This document shows positions 26,523-35,347 of a stretch of 64,000 nt of DNA, one piece after another; the first letter of the stretch is position 1; each line of letters starts with the position of its first letter. The notes below the pieces were generated by a model. It had not been told where the DNA came from. It was given only the letters and a program-made list of their open reading frames with translations, and searched no databases. The stretch covers positions 496,001-560,000 of the forward strand of contig CAVXXI010000003.1 of assembly GCA_963765725.1 (NCBI GenBank), given 5' to 3'. Both the position numbers and the translations under genes were made by a program. The DNA comes from DASQEH01 sp963765725. Lineage in GTDB: Bacteria > Actinomycetota > Actinomycetes > Propionibacteriales > Nocardioidaceae.

Positions 26523-28511
26523 ATGAGTGCACCCGAGACCGTGGCAACGAGCGACCCGGGCGAGGAGCGGAGCCCTTCGATCCGTCCTCAGGACGACCTC
26601 TTCGGCTACGTCAACGGCCCGTGGCTCGAGAGCAGCGAGATCCCACCGGACCTGTCCAGCATCGGGTCGTTCGTGTCGCTGCAGCTTGACGCCGAACATC
26701 AGACGGGGGAGATCCTCCGCGACGCGGCCGCCCGGTCGGCGACCGGCGACGTGGCTCCCGGGTCGCCTCTGCAGCTGATCGGTGACCTGTTCGCCAGCTT
26801 CCTCGACGAGGACCAGATCGAGCGCCTCGGGGCTGCACCGCTCGACGGCGAGCTGGCTGCGATCGCTGCGATCACCAGCTCGTCGGAGCTCGCGTACCGG
26901 GTCGGTGCCTGCGAGAGGAACGGCTCCAGCGGGCTCTTCGCGGCGTACGTCGACACCGACGACAAGCGGTCCGACCGCTACATCGTCAAGATCACCCAGA
27001 GCGGCCTCGGCCTGCCGGACGAGTCGTACTACCGGGAGGACTCGTTCGCCGACACGCGCAAGGCGTACGTGGCCCACGTCGCCGCCATGCTGGCGCTGGC
27101 GGGCCGTTCCGAGGACCAGGCGGCCGACGAGGCGAGCCGCATCATGGCGCTCGAGACCCGGCTCGCACGTGGTCACTGGGACCGCGTCGCCACCCGAGAC
27201 GTGGTGAAGAGTTACAACCTCATGAGCGTCGACGCCCTGCGGCAGTCGGCACCGTCGTTCGACTGGGCCGCGTGGCTCCAGGGCATGCAGGCGCCGGAGG
27301 ACGCCCTCACCGAAGCCGTGGTTCGCCAGCCCAGCTACCTCGAGGCGATGTCCGATGCCCTCGCCGACATCCCTCTCGACGACTGGAAGGCGTGGCTGAC
27401 CTGGCACGTGATCAGCGCCGCCGCCCCGTACCTGAGCGACGGCTTCGTGCGCGAGAGCTTCGAGTTCTACTCGCGCACATTGACGGGGGCGCAGGAGCTG
27501 AAGGAGCGGTGGAAGCGCGGGGTCGCGCTCGTCGACGGCCTGCTCGGTGAGGCGCTCGGACAGGAGTACGTCGCGCGGCACTTCCCGCCGGAGTCCAAGG
27601 CGAAGATGGACCGGCTCGTCGAGAACCTCGTCGCCGCGTACCGGCACGACATCGAGCGACTCGACTGGATGAGTCCGCTGACGCGAGCCCGCGCGCTCGA
27701 GAAGCTGGCGGTGTTCAGGCCGAAGATCGGCTACCCCGTACGGTGGCGCGACTACTCGAAGGTCACGATCGACCGCACAGACCTGCTGGGCAACGTACGC
27801 CGGGCGACCGCCTTCGAGACGGACAGGCAGCTGGCGAAGCTCGGCGGGCAAGTCGACACCGACGAGTGGCTGATGACGCCGCAGACGGTCAACGCCTACT
27901 ACAACCCCGGCATCAACGAGATCTGCTTCCCCGCCGCGATCCTGCGGGCGCCGTTCTTCGACCCCGACGCCGACGAGGCGGCCAACTACGGAGGGATCGG
28001 CGCCGTCATCGGGCACGAGATCGGGCACGGATTCGACGACCAGGGCTCCCAGTACGACGGGGAGGGCAACCTCGTGGACTGGTGGACCGACGAGGACAGG
28101 GCCGGCTTCACGGCGAAGGCGGACAAGCTGATCGAGCAGTACAACGCGTTCGAGCCGCGGGCCCTGCCCGGGCACACCGTCAACGGAGCCCTCACCGTCG
28201 GCGAGAACATCGGCGACCTGGGTGGCCTGACGGTCGGGCTGCAGGCGTACGAGCTGTCGCTCGGGGGAGCCGAGGCGCCGGCCGTCGACGGTCTGAGCGG
28301 TACCCAGCGGCTGATGGTCAACTGGGCGCGCTGCTGGCGCAGCAAGCGCCGCGAGGAGCTCGAGGTGCAGCTGCTGTCGGTCGACCCGCACGCGCCGCCG
28401 GAGTTCCGGGCGAACATCGTGCGGAACCTGGATGAGTTTCACGAGGCGTTCGGGACCCAGCCCGGCGATGGGCTCTGGCTGGAGCCCATCGACCGGGTCC
28501 GCATCTGGTGA
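26523..28511 (+). CDS. M13 family zinc metallopeptidase (neprilysin/PepO-like)
   Basis: This 662-residue endopeptidase matches the family length. The zinc motif HEIGHGFD (HExxH) sits near residue 499 with the third ligand in ENIGDLGGL about 60 residues on. The substrate-binding NAYYNP and the C-terminal RIW ending are conserved. Bacterial members can be cytoplasmic or exported. This one opens with a polar leader and FGYVNGPWLESSEIP and has no signal peptide, so a cytoplasmic oligopeptidase role is likely. The ATG has a weak AAAGCAGCTGACA leader. It stands alone between oppositely oriented genes. Confidence 0.92.
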   Translation: MSAPETVATSDPGEERSPSIRPQDDLFGYVNGPWLESSEIPPDLSSIGSFVSLQLDAEHQTGEILRDAAARSATGDVAPGSPLQLIGDLFASFLDEDQIERLGAAPLDGELAAIAAITSSSELAYRVGACERNGSSGLFAAYVDTDDKRSDRYIVKITQSGLGLPDESYYREDSFADTRKAYVAHVAAMLALAGRSEDQAADEASRIMALETRLARGHWDRVATRDVVKSYNLMSVDALRQSAPSFDWAAWLQGMQAPEDALTEAVVRQPSYLEAMSDALADIPLDDWKAWLTWHVISAAAPYLSDGFVRESFEFYSRTLTGAQELKERWKRGVALVDGLLGEALGQEYVARHFPPESKAKMDRLVENLVAAYRHDIERLDWMSPLTRARALEKLAVFRPKIGYPVRWRDYSKVTIDRTDLLGNVRRATAFETDRQLAKLGGQVDTDEWLMTPQTVNAYYNPGINEICFPAAILRAPFFDPDADEAANYGGIGAVIGHEIGHGFDDQGSQYDGEGNLVDWWTDEDRAGFTAKADKLIEQYNAFEPRALPGHTVNGALTVGENIGDLGGLTVGLQAYELSLGGAEAPAVDGLSGTQRLMVNWARCWRSKRREELEVQLLSVDPHAPPEFRANIVRNLDEFHEAFGTQPGDGLWLEPIDRVRIW

Positions 28512-28560
28512 CGGTGTGTGGCCTCGCCGACCGACCGGAAGGCTCACTGCGCACAGTGGG

Positions 28561-30705
28561 CTAGGTGCCGACCTCGGCCGGCCGGGCGGCGACCGGTAGG
28601 TCGGTCGGCTCGTCGGCGAGCGCCGAGGGCTCCACGCGGAGAACCCGCGCCAGGCCGGCGGGCAGCCACCAGTTCCAGCGCCCGAAGAGGCTGACGAGCG
28701 CAGGCACCAGCAGCGCACGCACGACGGTGGCGTCGATCAGGATGCCGACGCCGAGCGCGGTGCCGAGGACCTTGATGTCGGTGTCCGGAGCGGACGCCAG
28801 GGCGGCAAAGGCGAAGAACAGGATCAGGGCGGCCGAGGTCACCAGTCGTCCGGTCCTGCCGATGCCCGTCACCACCGCCCGCGATGTCGAGCCGACGGCG
28901 TCGTACTCCTCGCGCATCCTCGCGAGGATGAAGACCTCGTAGTCCATCGAGAGCCCGAAGAGGAACGCGAAGATCACGACCGGCAGCCAGAAGGTGATGG
29001 CCCCCGTCGCCGAGACGTTGAACACCAGGTCGGACCCGTGTCCCCGCTGCCAGAAGAACACGACGGCTCCGAAGACCGCCGACAGTGACACGAGGTTGAG
29101 CAGGACGGCCTTGATGGGGAGCAGCAGCGACCGGAAGGTGCGCGCCAGCAGCACGAACGTGATGAGTGCGATCAGGAGCAGCACGAAGGGGAACCGGGCG
29201 TAGACAGCACTGAAGTAGTCCTCGACGGTGGCGCCGGCGCCGGCGATGAGCACCGTACCGCTGGTCGCGCCCTCGACCGACGACCGCACCGCGTCGACGA
29301 CTGCGGTGCCCGTACTGTCGACCGTCTCGCTGTCGGGGACGACGTCGACGACGGTGAGGCCGTCGCGGGTCTGACCCGTGACCGCGGTCCGCACACCGTC
29401 GACTCCACCGGCAGCCTTCGCCGCCGCCGGTCCCTGTCCGGCCGGCACGAGCACCTCCATCGGGGTGAGCACTCCGGTGCCGACGCCGGCGGAGCGCAGC
29501 GAGGCGAGCGCGTTGTACGCCGGCCCGCTCCGTGCGAGGGAGTCGACCCCGGACTGACCGATCTTGAGCCCGGCGACCGGTGAGACGAGCAGGGCCAGCA
29601 CGACCAGGGCCACGCCTGCGGCCACGAACTTGTGCCGGACGATGAGGCGGGCCCATCCGGTCCAGCCGCGCGACGCCACGCCCTCATGGCGGATGCGCGG
29701 CCAGTCGACCCGAGGCCCGATGCTCGACAGCAGCGCGGGGAGCAGGGTCAGCACGACTGCGACGCTGACGAGCGGGATCAGCATGCCGCCCAGCCCCATG
29801 CTCCGCAGGAACGGCACCGGAACCACGACGAGTGCAACCAGGCTGATCGCCACGGTCACGCCCGACGCGAAGACGGCGTGCCCGGCGGTACGCATCGCGA
29901 TGACGACCGCCTCCTCGTTGTCGTGCCCGCGGGCGCGCTCCTCACGCCAACGCGACACCAGCAGCAGCGAGTAGTCGATGGCGACACCGAGGCCGATCAG
30001 CGAGATCAGGAACTGCACGACGAAACTGACGTCGGTGATCGTGGTCAACGCGTACACCAGCAGGAACGTCGTCAGGATGGACACCGCCGCGATGAGCATG
30101 GGCAGCAGGGCGAGGAACGATGCGAACACGAAGATCAGGACCAGCAGGGCTCCGGCCGCACCGAACAGGGTCTCGACCAGCACGCTGGGGCCGTTGGAGT
30201 CGCCGCCGGCCGAGAGCATGCCGTAGGAGGTGAGGCCGCTCTGGAGATGGGCGCGGGCCGCCGCAGCCGTCAGGACCGGCCCGACCCGGGTCTCCAGGCC
30301 CGGGCCGAAGCCCTGCGGCGCGGGCCCCTGGACCAAGATGTACGCAGTCCGGCCGTCGTCGGAGACGAAGCCGCTGTTTCCGGGACCGGTCGGGCCGATG
30401 ACGCGGGCCTGCGGGACCTGCTTGGCGATGCTGTCGAACACCGAGGCGACGCCTGCGTGCTGCGAGGCGATGGTGCTGCCGGCCGGAGCGTGGAGGACGG
30501 CGACGAGGGTGTCGTCCGTGCTCGCGCCGAACCGGGAGATGAGCTGCTGCTCGGCCGTGTCACCGGGCTGCCCGGGCAGCGAGAAGTCAAAGGTCAGCCT
30601 GCTGCTCAGACCCGAGGCGGAGATTCCCCCCGCGACGAACAGCAGCAGCCACACCAACGACACGATGCGACGGTGGTGCATGACGAATCGGGCAAGTCGC
30701 TCCAC
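28561..30705 (-). CDS. MMPL/RND family membrane transporter
   Basis: This is a 714-residue transporter with the two-fold MMPL layout: a first membrane helix (VSLVWLLLFVAGGISASGL), a large extracytoplasmic domain, a bundle of about five helices, then a repeat of the same. AIDYSLLLVSRWREERARGHD and, in the second half, GLSMDYEVFILARMREEY are the paired conserved helices with functional Asp-Tyr pairs. Family members export lipids or drugs using proton motive force. The GTG follows AGGGGGGCTCCT. The lysophospholipid acyltransferase gene upstream on the same strand suggests a membrane-lipid link (inference). Confidence 0.9.
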   Translation of the reverse strand: MERLARFVMHHRRIVSLVWLLLFVAGGISASGLSSRLTFDFSLPGQPGDTAEQQLISRFGASTDDTLVAVLHAPAGSTIASQHAGVASVFDSIAKQVPQARVIGPTGPGNSGFVSDDGRTAYILVQGPAPQGFGPGLETRVGPVLTAAAARAHLQSGLTSYGMLSAGGDSNGPSVLVETLFGAAGALLVLIFVFASFLALLPMLIAAVSILTTFLLVYALTTITDVSFVVQFLISLIGLGVAIDYSLLLVSRWREERARGHDNEEAVVIAMRTAGHAVFASGVTVAISLVALVVVPVPFLRSMGLGGMLIPLVSVAVVLTLLPALLSSIGPRVDWPRIRHEGVASRGWTGWARLIVRHKFVAAGVALVVLALLVSPVAGLKIGQSGVDSLARSGPAYNALASLRSAGVGTGVLTPMEVLVPAGQGPAAAKAAGGVDGVRTAVTGQTRDGLTVVDVVPDSETVDSTGTAVVDAVRSSVEGATSGTVLIAGAGATVEDYFSAVYARFPFVLLLIALITFVLLARTFRSLLLPIKAVLLNLVSLSAVFGAVVFFWQRGHGSDLVFNVSATGAITFWLPVVIFAFLFGLSMDYEVFILARMREEYDAVGSTSRAVVTGIGRTGRLVTSAALILFFAFAALASAPDTDIKVLGTALGVGILIDATVVRALLVPALVSLFGRWNWWLPAGLARVLRVEPSALADEPTDLPVAARPAEVGT

Positions 30706-30811
30706 AGGAGCCCCCCTAAGGCCAAGGCGGTAAGCCAGGCCGAACGACTCTCCTGCCGCTCTTCGCCTGTCGACGCTCCCTGGAGTCTACAAAGGGGTGG
30801 CGACGGTTCCG

Positions 30812-31606
30812 TCAGTTCGGCCCGTCGGACCGATCGCGAAGCGCCTGTCGCTCGGCGCGGCGCCGCTCTGCGCGCTCCCGGGCCTCGGCGCGTTCGATCG
30901 TCGCCGCCGCCTCGCGCGAGGGCGCGGTGCCGCCGTACGAGCGGGGTACCCACCAGGCGCCCTCCTCGTGCTGCGGGTACTTCTGGATCGCGTGGTCGAG
31001 CAGCGTGGTCATCTGCTCGCGGAGCCTCGCGTTGTCGCCGACGGGGTCGGTACCGGTGAGCGGTACCGGCGACCCGACCGTCAGCGTGATGACCTTGCCA
31101 CGGCTCAGATCGCGCGGGTGGTCCTTGGTGTAGATGCGCTGCGTTCCCCACATGATGACGGGGATGAGCGGCACGCCGGCGGTGGCGGCCATCCGTACCG
31201 TGCCGGTCTTGAAGTCCTTCAGCTCGAAGCTGCGGCTGATCGTGGCCTCTGGGAACAGGCCGACCACCTCGCCCGCCGCGAGGTAGTCGAGCGCGACGTC
31301 GTACGACTTCGCACCGTCGTCGCGGTCGACTTCGATGTGGTGCAGCGAGCGCATCAGCGGCCCGGCGAGCCGGTGGTCGAAGAGCTCTCGCTTGGCCATG
31401 AACCGCACCACCCGCCCGGCCGGACGGGTCGCATAGCCGCCGATGATGAAGTCGACGTAGCTGATGTGGTTGAACGCGAGCACCGCGCCACCGCTGCGGG
31501 GGATGTGCTCGCTGCCGGTCAGCTGCAGGTCGAGACCGAGAATCCTGAACCCTGCCTTCGCCACGGCGATGATGGGTGGATACGTGAAGTCCCGCACGGT
31601 CCTCAC
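30812..31606 (-). CDS. 1-acyl-sn-glycerol-3-phosphate acyltransferase family protein
   Basis: This 264-residue PlsC-type acyltransferase transfers acyl groups from acyl-CoA or acyl-ACP to lysophosphatidic acid or a related lysolipid at the membrane face. The catalytic NHISYVDF (HX4D) lies near residue 44. FPEATISRSF occupies the place of the EGTR phosphate-binding motif, and PLIPVIMWGTQRI the fourth block. A C-terminal Glu/Arg-rich tail (AEARERAERRRAERQA) is charged and probably helical. The GTG at 31606 gives the right length; a second GTG three codons later, nearer a GAGG, is also possible. Confidence 0.85.
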   Translation of the reverse strand: MRTVRDFTYPPIIAVAKAGFRILGLDLQLTGSEHIPRSGGAVLAFNHISYVDFIIGGYATRPAGRVVRFMAKRELFDHRLAGPLMRSLHHIEVDRDDGAKSYDVALDYLAAGEVVGLFPEATISRSFELKDFKTGTVRMAATAGVPLIPVIMWGTQRIYTKDHPRDLSRGKVITLTVGSPVPLTGTDPVGDNARLREQMTTLLDHAIQKYPQHEEGAWWVPRSYGGTAPSREAAATIERAEARERAERRRAERQALRDRSDGPN

Positions 31607-31685
31607 CGTAACGCAGGACGGCCGTGACCTGCACCGGATGCGTCCCGGTTTGCCATACTGCCGACGACGACTCCAGGAGGTCGAC

Positions 31686-32652
31686 GTGTTCGCAGTGATC
31701 GGCGAGGCCCTGATCGACATGGTGCAGCCCGAGCCGGGTCTCATGTTCGAGGCACAGCCCGGCGGCGGGCCGCTCAACATCGCGGTGGGGCTGCGGCGGC
31801 TGGGACACGAGACCGCCTTCCTGGGACGGGTCTCGACGCGACCGCTGGGCGACCTCGTCCGAGGCCACATCGAAGGCAACGGGCTCGACGTGGGTACGTG
31901 TGTCATGACCGACGACCAGACCACGCTCGCCTTTGCCGCGCTCGACGAGGATGGGGAAGGCGTCGTACGACTTCTACGTGCAGCAGACGGCCGACTGGGG
32001 CTGGACCGACGAGGAGCTGAGTGCTCTGCCGGACGGCTGCCGCGCTGTCCATACCGGCTCGTTGGCCGCCTTCCTGTTACCGGGGGCCGACGCGATCCTG
32101 CGGCTCTGGCACCGTTACCGGGCCCAAGGGGAGCAGCTGCTCAGCCTCGACCCCAACGTGCGGCCCGACCTCGTCGGGCCGCGTACCGAAGCGGTGGCAC
32201 GCCTCGAGCGGCTCGTCGCCGCCTCGCACGTCGTCAAGGCCAGTGACGACGACGTGGCCTGGCTGTACCCCGAGCGGTCGCTCGAGGAGGTGCTCGACCA
32301 CTGGGCCGGCCTGGGACCCGAGCTGGTCGTCATCACGGCGGGCGCGTCGGGCTGCCTGGCTCGAAGGCCCGGGGGAGCGCCGCTGGGGGCGGCCGGGCAC
32401 TCCGTCGACGTGGCCGACACGATCGGCGCGGGCGACGCCTTCGCGTCCGGCCTGCTTTCCGGGATCGCCGACGCGGGCGCCCTGTCACCCGGAGCCGTCG
32501 CCGCGCTGTCCGACGCCGACGTGGCCGACGTCCTCGACCGTGCGGTGCTGGTCTCGGCCATGACGTGCCGGCGTTCGGGGGCGGATCCGCCCACCCGCGA
32601 GGAGTACGAGCACGAGGTGAGCGGGAGCCAGGCCGGTGCCGCCGCCGGCTGA
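31686..32652 (+). CDS. PfkB-family carbohydrate kinase, one frameshift
   Basis: With one correction this is a 321-residue ribokinase-fold sugar kinase, possibly a fructokinase. AVIGEALIDMV is the N-terminal strand, GGGPLNIAVGLRRLG the first PfkB signature and DTIGAGDAFASGLL the second with the catalytic Asp. The frame breaks near 31958, where GATGGGGAAGGCG should have one G fewer, giving EDGKASYDFYV; length 3n+1 agrees. The GTG follows AGGAGGTCGAC. It is divergent from the acyltransferase gene. No transporter or regulator for a specific sugar adjoins it. Confidence 0.82.
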
Positions 32653-32709
32653 CCAGGCTCGGTGCAGCGCCGAAACGCGCAGGAAACGTGAAGCGGCGAT
32701 GATGGGGTC

Positions 32710-33369
32710 ATGACCCACCTCATCCGTGTGTCGCTGCCCGACGTGCCCGGGTCGCTGGGATCGGTGGCGACGGCCCTCGGTATGGCCGGCGCGAACATCG
32801 AGGCGATCGAGATCGTCGAGCACTCGCCCGACGGCACGGCGATCGACGACGTCTTCTTGGACTTCTCCCCGGGAGTCATGCCCGACATGGCGGTGTCGGC
32901 GGTCCAGAAGCTGGACGGCGTGCGCGTCCTGTGGGTGTCCCGGTACGCCGCGGGGGGCAACCTGCACCTCGACCTCGAGGCGATCGAGGTCATCGCCGAG
33001 GAGCCCGCCCGCGCCATGCACCGGCTCACCGAGGTCCTCCCGCACACGTTCCGCAGCGACTGGGCGATGGTTGTCGGCCACACCGGCGACCGGGTGGTAC
33101 GGCTGACGGCGACCCCGAGCGCGCCGCATCTCCCACCGGAGGTCGTGTCGTGGTTCCCGATGCTGCGGGCCAAGCGGCCCGAGATCGACCCGACCTGGGA
33201 GGGCTGGGGCGACAGCGAGGTCGCCGCCGTACCGGCGGGCTCGAGCGAGCGGATCGTCATGTTCGGCCGGCACGGCGGTCCGGAGATCCTGGACAGCGAG
33301 CTCGCGCGGCTGAACCACCTGGTCGCACTGGCCTCCTCGATCGAGACGACCGTCGACGCGTTGACGTGA
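32710..33369 (+). CDS. ACT domain-containing protein
   Basis: This 219-residue protein starts with an ACT domain (LIRVSLPDVPGSLGSVATALGMAGANI), the small-ligand, often amino-acid, sensing fold. A second part (about residues 95-215) has a conserved WAMVVGHTGDRVVRLTATPSAP and no recognisable catalytic site. Such proteins are annotated in actinomycetes only as amino-acid-binding ACT proteins. The ATG lies 57 bp after the PfkB gene. The GNAT gene follows after 7 bp and menB overlaps that, so the three probably form one transcript. Confidence 0.78.
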   Translation: MTHLIRVSLPDVPGSLGSVATALGMAGANIEAIEIVEHSPDGTAIDDVFLDFSPGVMPDMAVSAVQKLDGVRVLWVSRYAAGGNLHLDLEAIEVIAEEPARAMHRLTEVLPHTFRSDWAMVVGHTGDRVVRLTATPSAPHLPPEVVSWFPMLRAKRPEIDPTWEGWGDSEVAAVPAGSSERIVMFGRHGGPEILDSELARLNHLVALASSIETTVDALT

Positions 33370-33376
33370 GGCTGCC

Positions 33377-33895
33377 GTGGCGGTGACGATCGAGACGTGG
33401 GACTCCGTGCGCGCTCAGCAGCGTGCCGCTGACGTGTACGCCGTTTACGACGCGGTCTTCGGTGACGTCGCCAGCGAAGGCGAGTGGCGGGCCGACACGT
33501 TCGACAGGCACTGCGCCCGGCAGGAGTTCCGGCTGGTCGCGGCCGAGGACGACGGATCGCTGGTGGGGTTCGCCTACGGGTACGTCGGCGAGCGGGGTCA
33601 GTGGTGGTCCGACCGGGTCGTGGAGGCGCTGGCGCCGCCGGTGGCCGACGTCTGGGTCGGCGGCCACTTCGAGTTCGTCGAGCTGGCCGTCCTTCCGTCC
33701 TCCCGGCGGCGGGGGATAGGTGCCAGGCTGCACGACGCGCTGATGAGCGGCAGCGAGCACCGGCGGGGCCTGCTGAGCACCGACGACTCCGACACGCCGG
33801 CCCGGCGTCTGTACGCCTCGCGCGGCTGGACCAAGCTCGGCAAGCTGAGTGCGGAGACCGCCGTCCTGGGCCGATGGCTAGGGTCGGCCCCATGA
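33377..33895 (+). CDS. GNAT family N-acetyltransferase
   Basis: This 172-residue protein has the GCN5-related acetyltransferase fold. The acetyl-CoA-binding motif A appears as ELAVLPSSRRRGIGARLHDALM (beta4, then the RRxGIG loop). STDDSDTPARRLYASRGWTKLG matches motif B. The acceptor substrate is unknown. The GTG start is 7 bp after the ACT gene. The stop codon overlaps the ATG of menB by 4 bp, coupling the two. Confidence 0.84.
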   Translation: MAVTIETWDSVRAQQRAADVYAVYDAVFGDVASEGEWRADTFDRHCARQEFRLVAAEDDGSLVGFAYGYVGERGQWWSDRVVEALAPPVADVWVGGHFEFVELAVLPSSRRRGIGARLHDALMSGSEHRRGLLSTDDSDTPARRLYASRGWTKLGKLSAETAVLGRWLGSAP

Positions 33896-34797
33896 GCGTC
33901 TCGGAGATCTTCGACGAGGGCGCGTGGCGGTCGGTGTCGGGTTTCGACGACCTGACCGACGTCACGTACCACCGTGCGGTCGACCACGGAACCGTACGGA
34001 TCGCGTTCGACCGGCCCGAGGTGCGCAACGCGTTCAGGCCGAGGACCGTGGACGAGCTGCTCGGCTGCCTGGAGCACGCGCGTGCATCGTCCGACGTCGG
34101 GTGCGTGCTGCTGACGGGCAACGGGCCCTCACCGCGCGACGGCGGCTGGGCCTTCTGCTCCGGTGGCGACCAGCGGATCAGGGGCCGCTCCGGCTACCAG
34201 TACGCCGACGACGAGGCAGCCGGTGGGGCGGACCCGGCCCGGCTCGGCCGGCTGCACATCCTGGAGGTGCAGCGGCTGATCCGGTTCATGCCGAAGGTGG
34301 TGATCGCCGTAGTGCCGGGGTGGGCGGCGGGCGGCGGCCACAGTCTGCACGTGGTCGCCGACCTGACCCTCGCGTCGGCCGAGCACGCCCGCTTCAAGCA
34401 GACCGATGCCGACGTCGCGTCGTTCGACGGCGGCTTCGGGTCGGCCTACCTGGCCCGGCAGGTCGGGCAGAAGTTCGCCCGCGAGATCTTCTTCCTCGGC
34501 GACGAGTACGACGCCTCCGACGCGTACCGGATGGGGATGGTGAACGCCGTCGTACGGCACGCCGAGCTGGAGGTGGTGGCGCTCGACTGGGCCCGCCGAG
34601 TGAATGCCAAGTCGCCGACGGCCCAGCGGATGCTGAAGTACGCCTTCAACCTGATCGACGACGGGCTCGTGGGGCAGCAACTGTTCGCAGGCGAGGCGAC
34701 CCGGCTCGCGTACGGGACCGACGAGGCGGCCGAGGGACGAGATGCCTTCCTCGAGAAGCGCCCCGCCGACTGGTCCGAGTTCCCGTACTACTACTGA
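33892..34797 (+). CDS. menB: 1,4-dihydroxy-2-naphthoyl-CoA synthase
   Basis: This 301-residue crotonase-fold enzyme closes the second ring in menaquinone synthesis, converting o-succinylbenzoyl-CoA to 1,4-dihydroxy-2-naphthoyl-CoA. Diagnostic segments are WAFCSGGDQRIRG (oxyanion hole), PGWAAGGGHSLHVVADLTLAS, and the MenB-specific SFDGGFGSAYLARQVGQKFA, whose Asp marks the bicarbonate-independent layout. The C-terminal WSEFPYYY also fits. The ATG overlaps the GNAT stop. No other men genes are in the window. A repeat array begins 9 bp after the stop. Confidence 0.93.
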   Translation: MSVSEIFDEGAWRSVSGFDDLTDVTYHRAVDHGTVRIAFDRPEVRNAFRPRTVDELLGCLEHARASSDVGCVLLTGNGPSPRDGGWAFCSGGDQRIRGRSGYQYADDEAAGGADPARLGRLHILEVQRLIRFMPKVVIAVVPGWAAGGGHSLHVVADLTLASAEHARFKQTDADVASFDGGFGSAYLARQVGQKFAREIFFLGDEYDASDAYRMGMVNAVVRHAELEVVALDWARRVNAKSPTAQRMLKYAFNLIDDGLVGQQLFAGEATRLAYGTDEAAEGRDAFLEKRPADWSEFPYYY

Positions 34798-34805
34798 TCT
34801 CGGTC

Positions 34806-35050
34806 GAGTGGGCAGAAAAGCCGGCCCGAGTGGGCGCAAATGTCTCGTCGAGTGGGCAAGAATGTTGCGTTGAGTGGGCAAAAATATTGCGTTGAGTGGG
34901 CAAGAATGTTGCGTTTAGTGGGCGCAAATGTCTCCGGGTCGACCGGCCAAGAATGTTGCGTTGAGTGGGCGAGAGTGCTCGGCCGAGTGGGCAAGAATGC
35001 TGGCTCGAGAAGGCAAGAATGTTCGCCCAAGCGGCCAAGAGTTCTCGGTA
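34806..35050 (+). repeat. Tandem 22-bp repeat array, block 1 (about 11 units)
   Basis: Units begin GAGTGGGCAAGAATGTTGCG plus two bases; five or six are near-identical and the outer ones degenerate. One junction carries three extra bases. The array starts 9 bp after the menB stop. There are no spacers, so it is not a CRISPR. The 550-bp gap from menB to the RTX-like gene holds only this block, the opposed block 2 and about 70 bp of unremarkable sequence between them. Confidence 0.9.
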
Positions 35051-35120
35051 TCTCATTGGCCGAGCGCAATCCGGGCCAGGCGATGCCTCGCTGCCGACCC
35101 GCCGCGCCCCGTCGACCGGA

Positions 35121-35272
35121 CATTCCTGCCCGTTCGAGCCGGCATTTGCGCCCACTTAACCCTGCACTTGCACCCACTCAACCCTGCTTTGTACCCACTT
35201 AACCCTGCAGTTGCGCCCAGTCGGGCCTGCATTTGTACCCACTCGAGCCTGCATTTGCGCCCACTCAACGTG
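35121..35272 (-). repeat. Tandem 22-bp repeat array, block 2 (about 7 units, opposite orientation)
   Basis: On the plus strand the units read CATTTGCGCCCACTCAACCC plus two bases, the complement of a variant of block 1 (GAGTGGGCGCAAATG). The block ends about 75 bp before the start of the RTX-like gene. Together the blocks form an opposed double array separated by about 70 bp; a transcript through both could fold back on itself. Confidence 0.9.
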
Positions 35273-35347
35273 AGGGGCGGGCATTGACCACGGGCCATAA
35301 AGGACATACCGTCGGCCGCAGGCGACCACGCCTTTAGGGAGTGTGCT

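Noticed and set aside
25443..28718. A 1091-codon open frame on the minus strand
   Set aside because: It is antisense to the BAAT-type hydrolase (other frame) and M13 peptidase genes, has low-complexity Arg/Ala/Val composition, and no domain; it reflects high GC.
32115..34121. A 668-codon open frame on the minus strand
   Set aside because: It is antisense to pfkB, ACT, GNAT and menB, which have clear families; its composition is Ser/Arg/Thr-rich with no domain.
34806..35272. Possible CRISPR array
   Set aside because: The 22-bp units are directly contiguous, with no unique spacers, and no cas genes are in the window.
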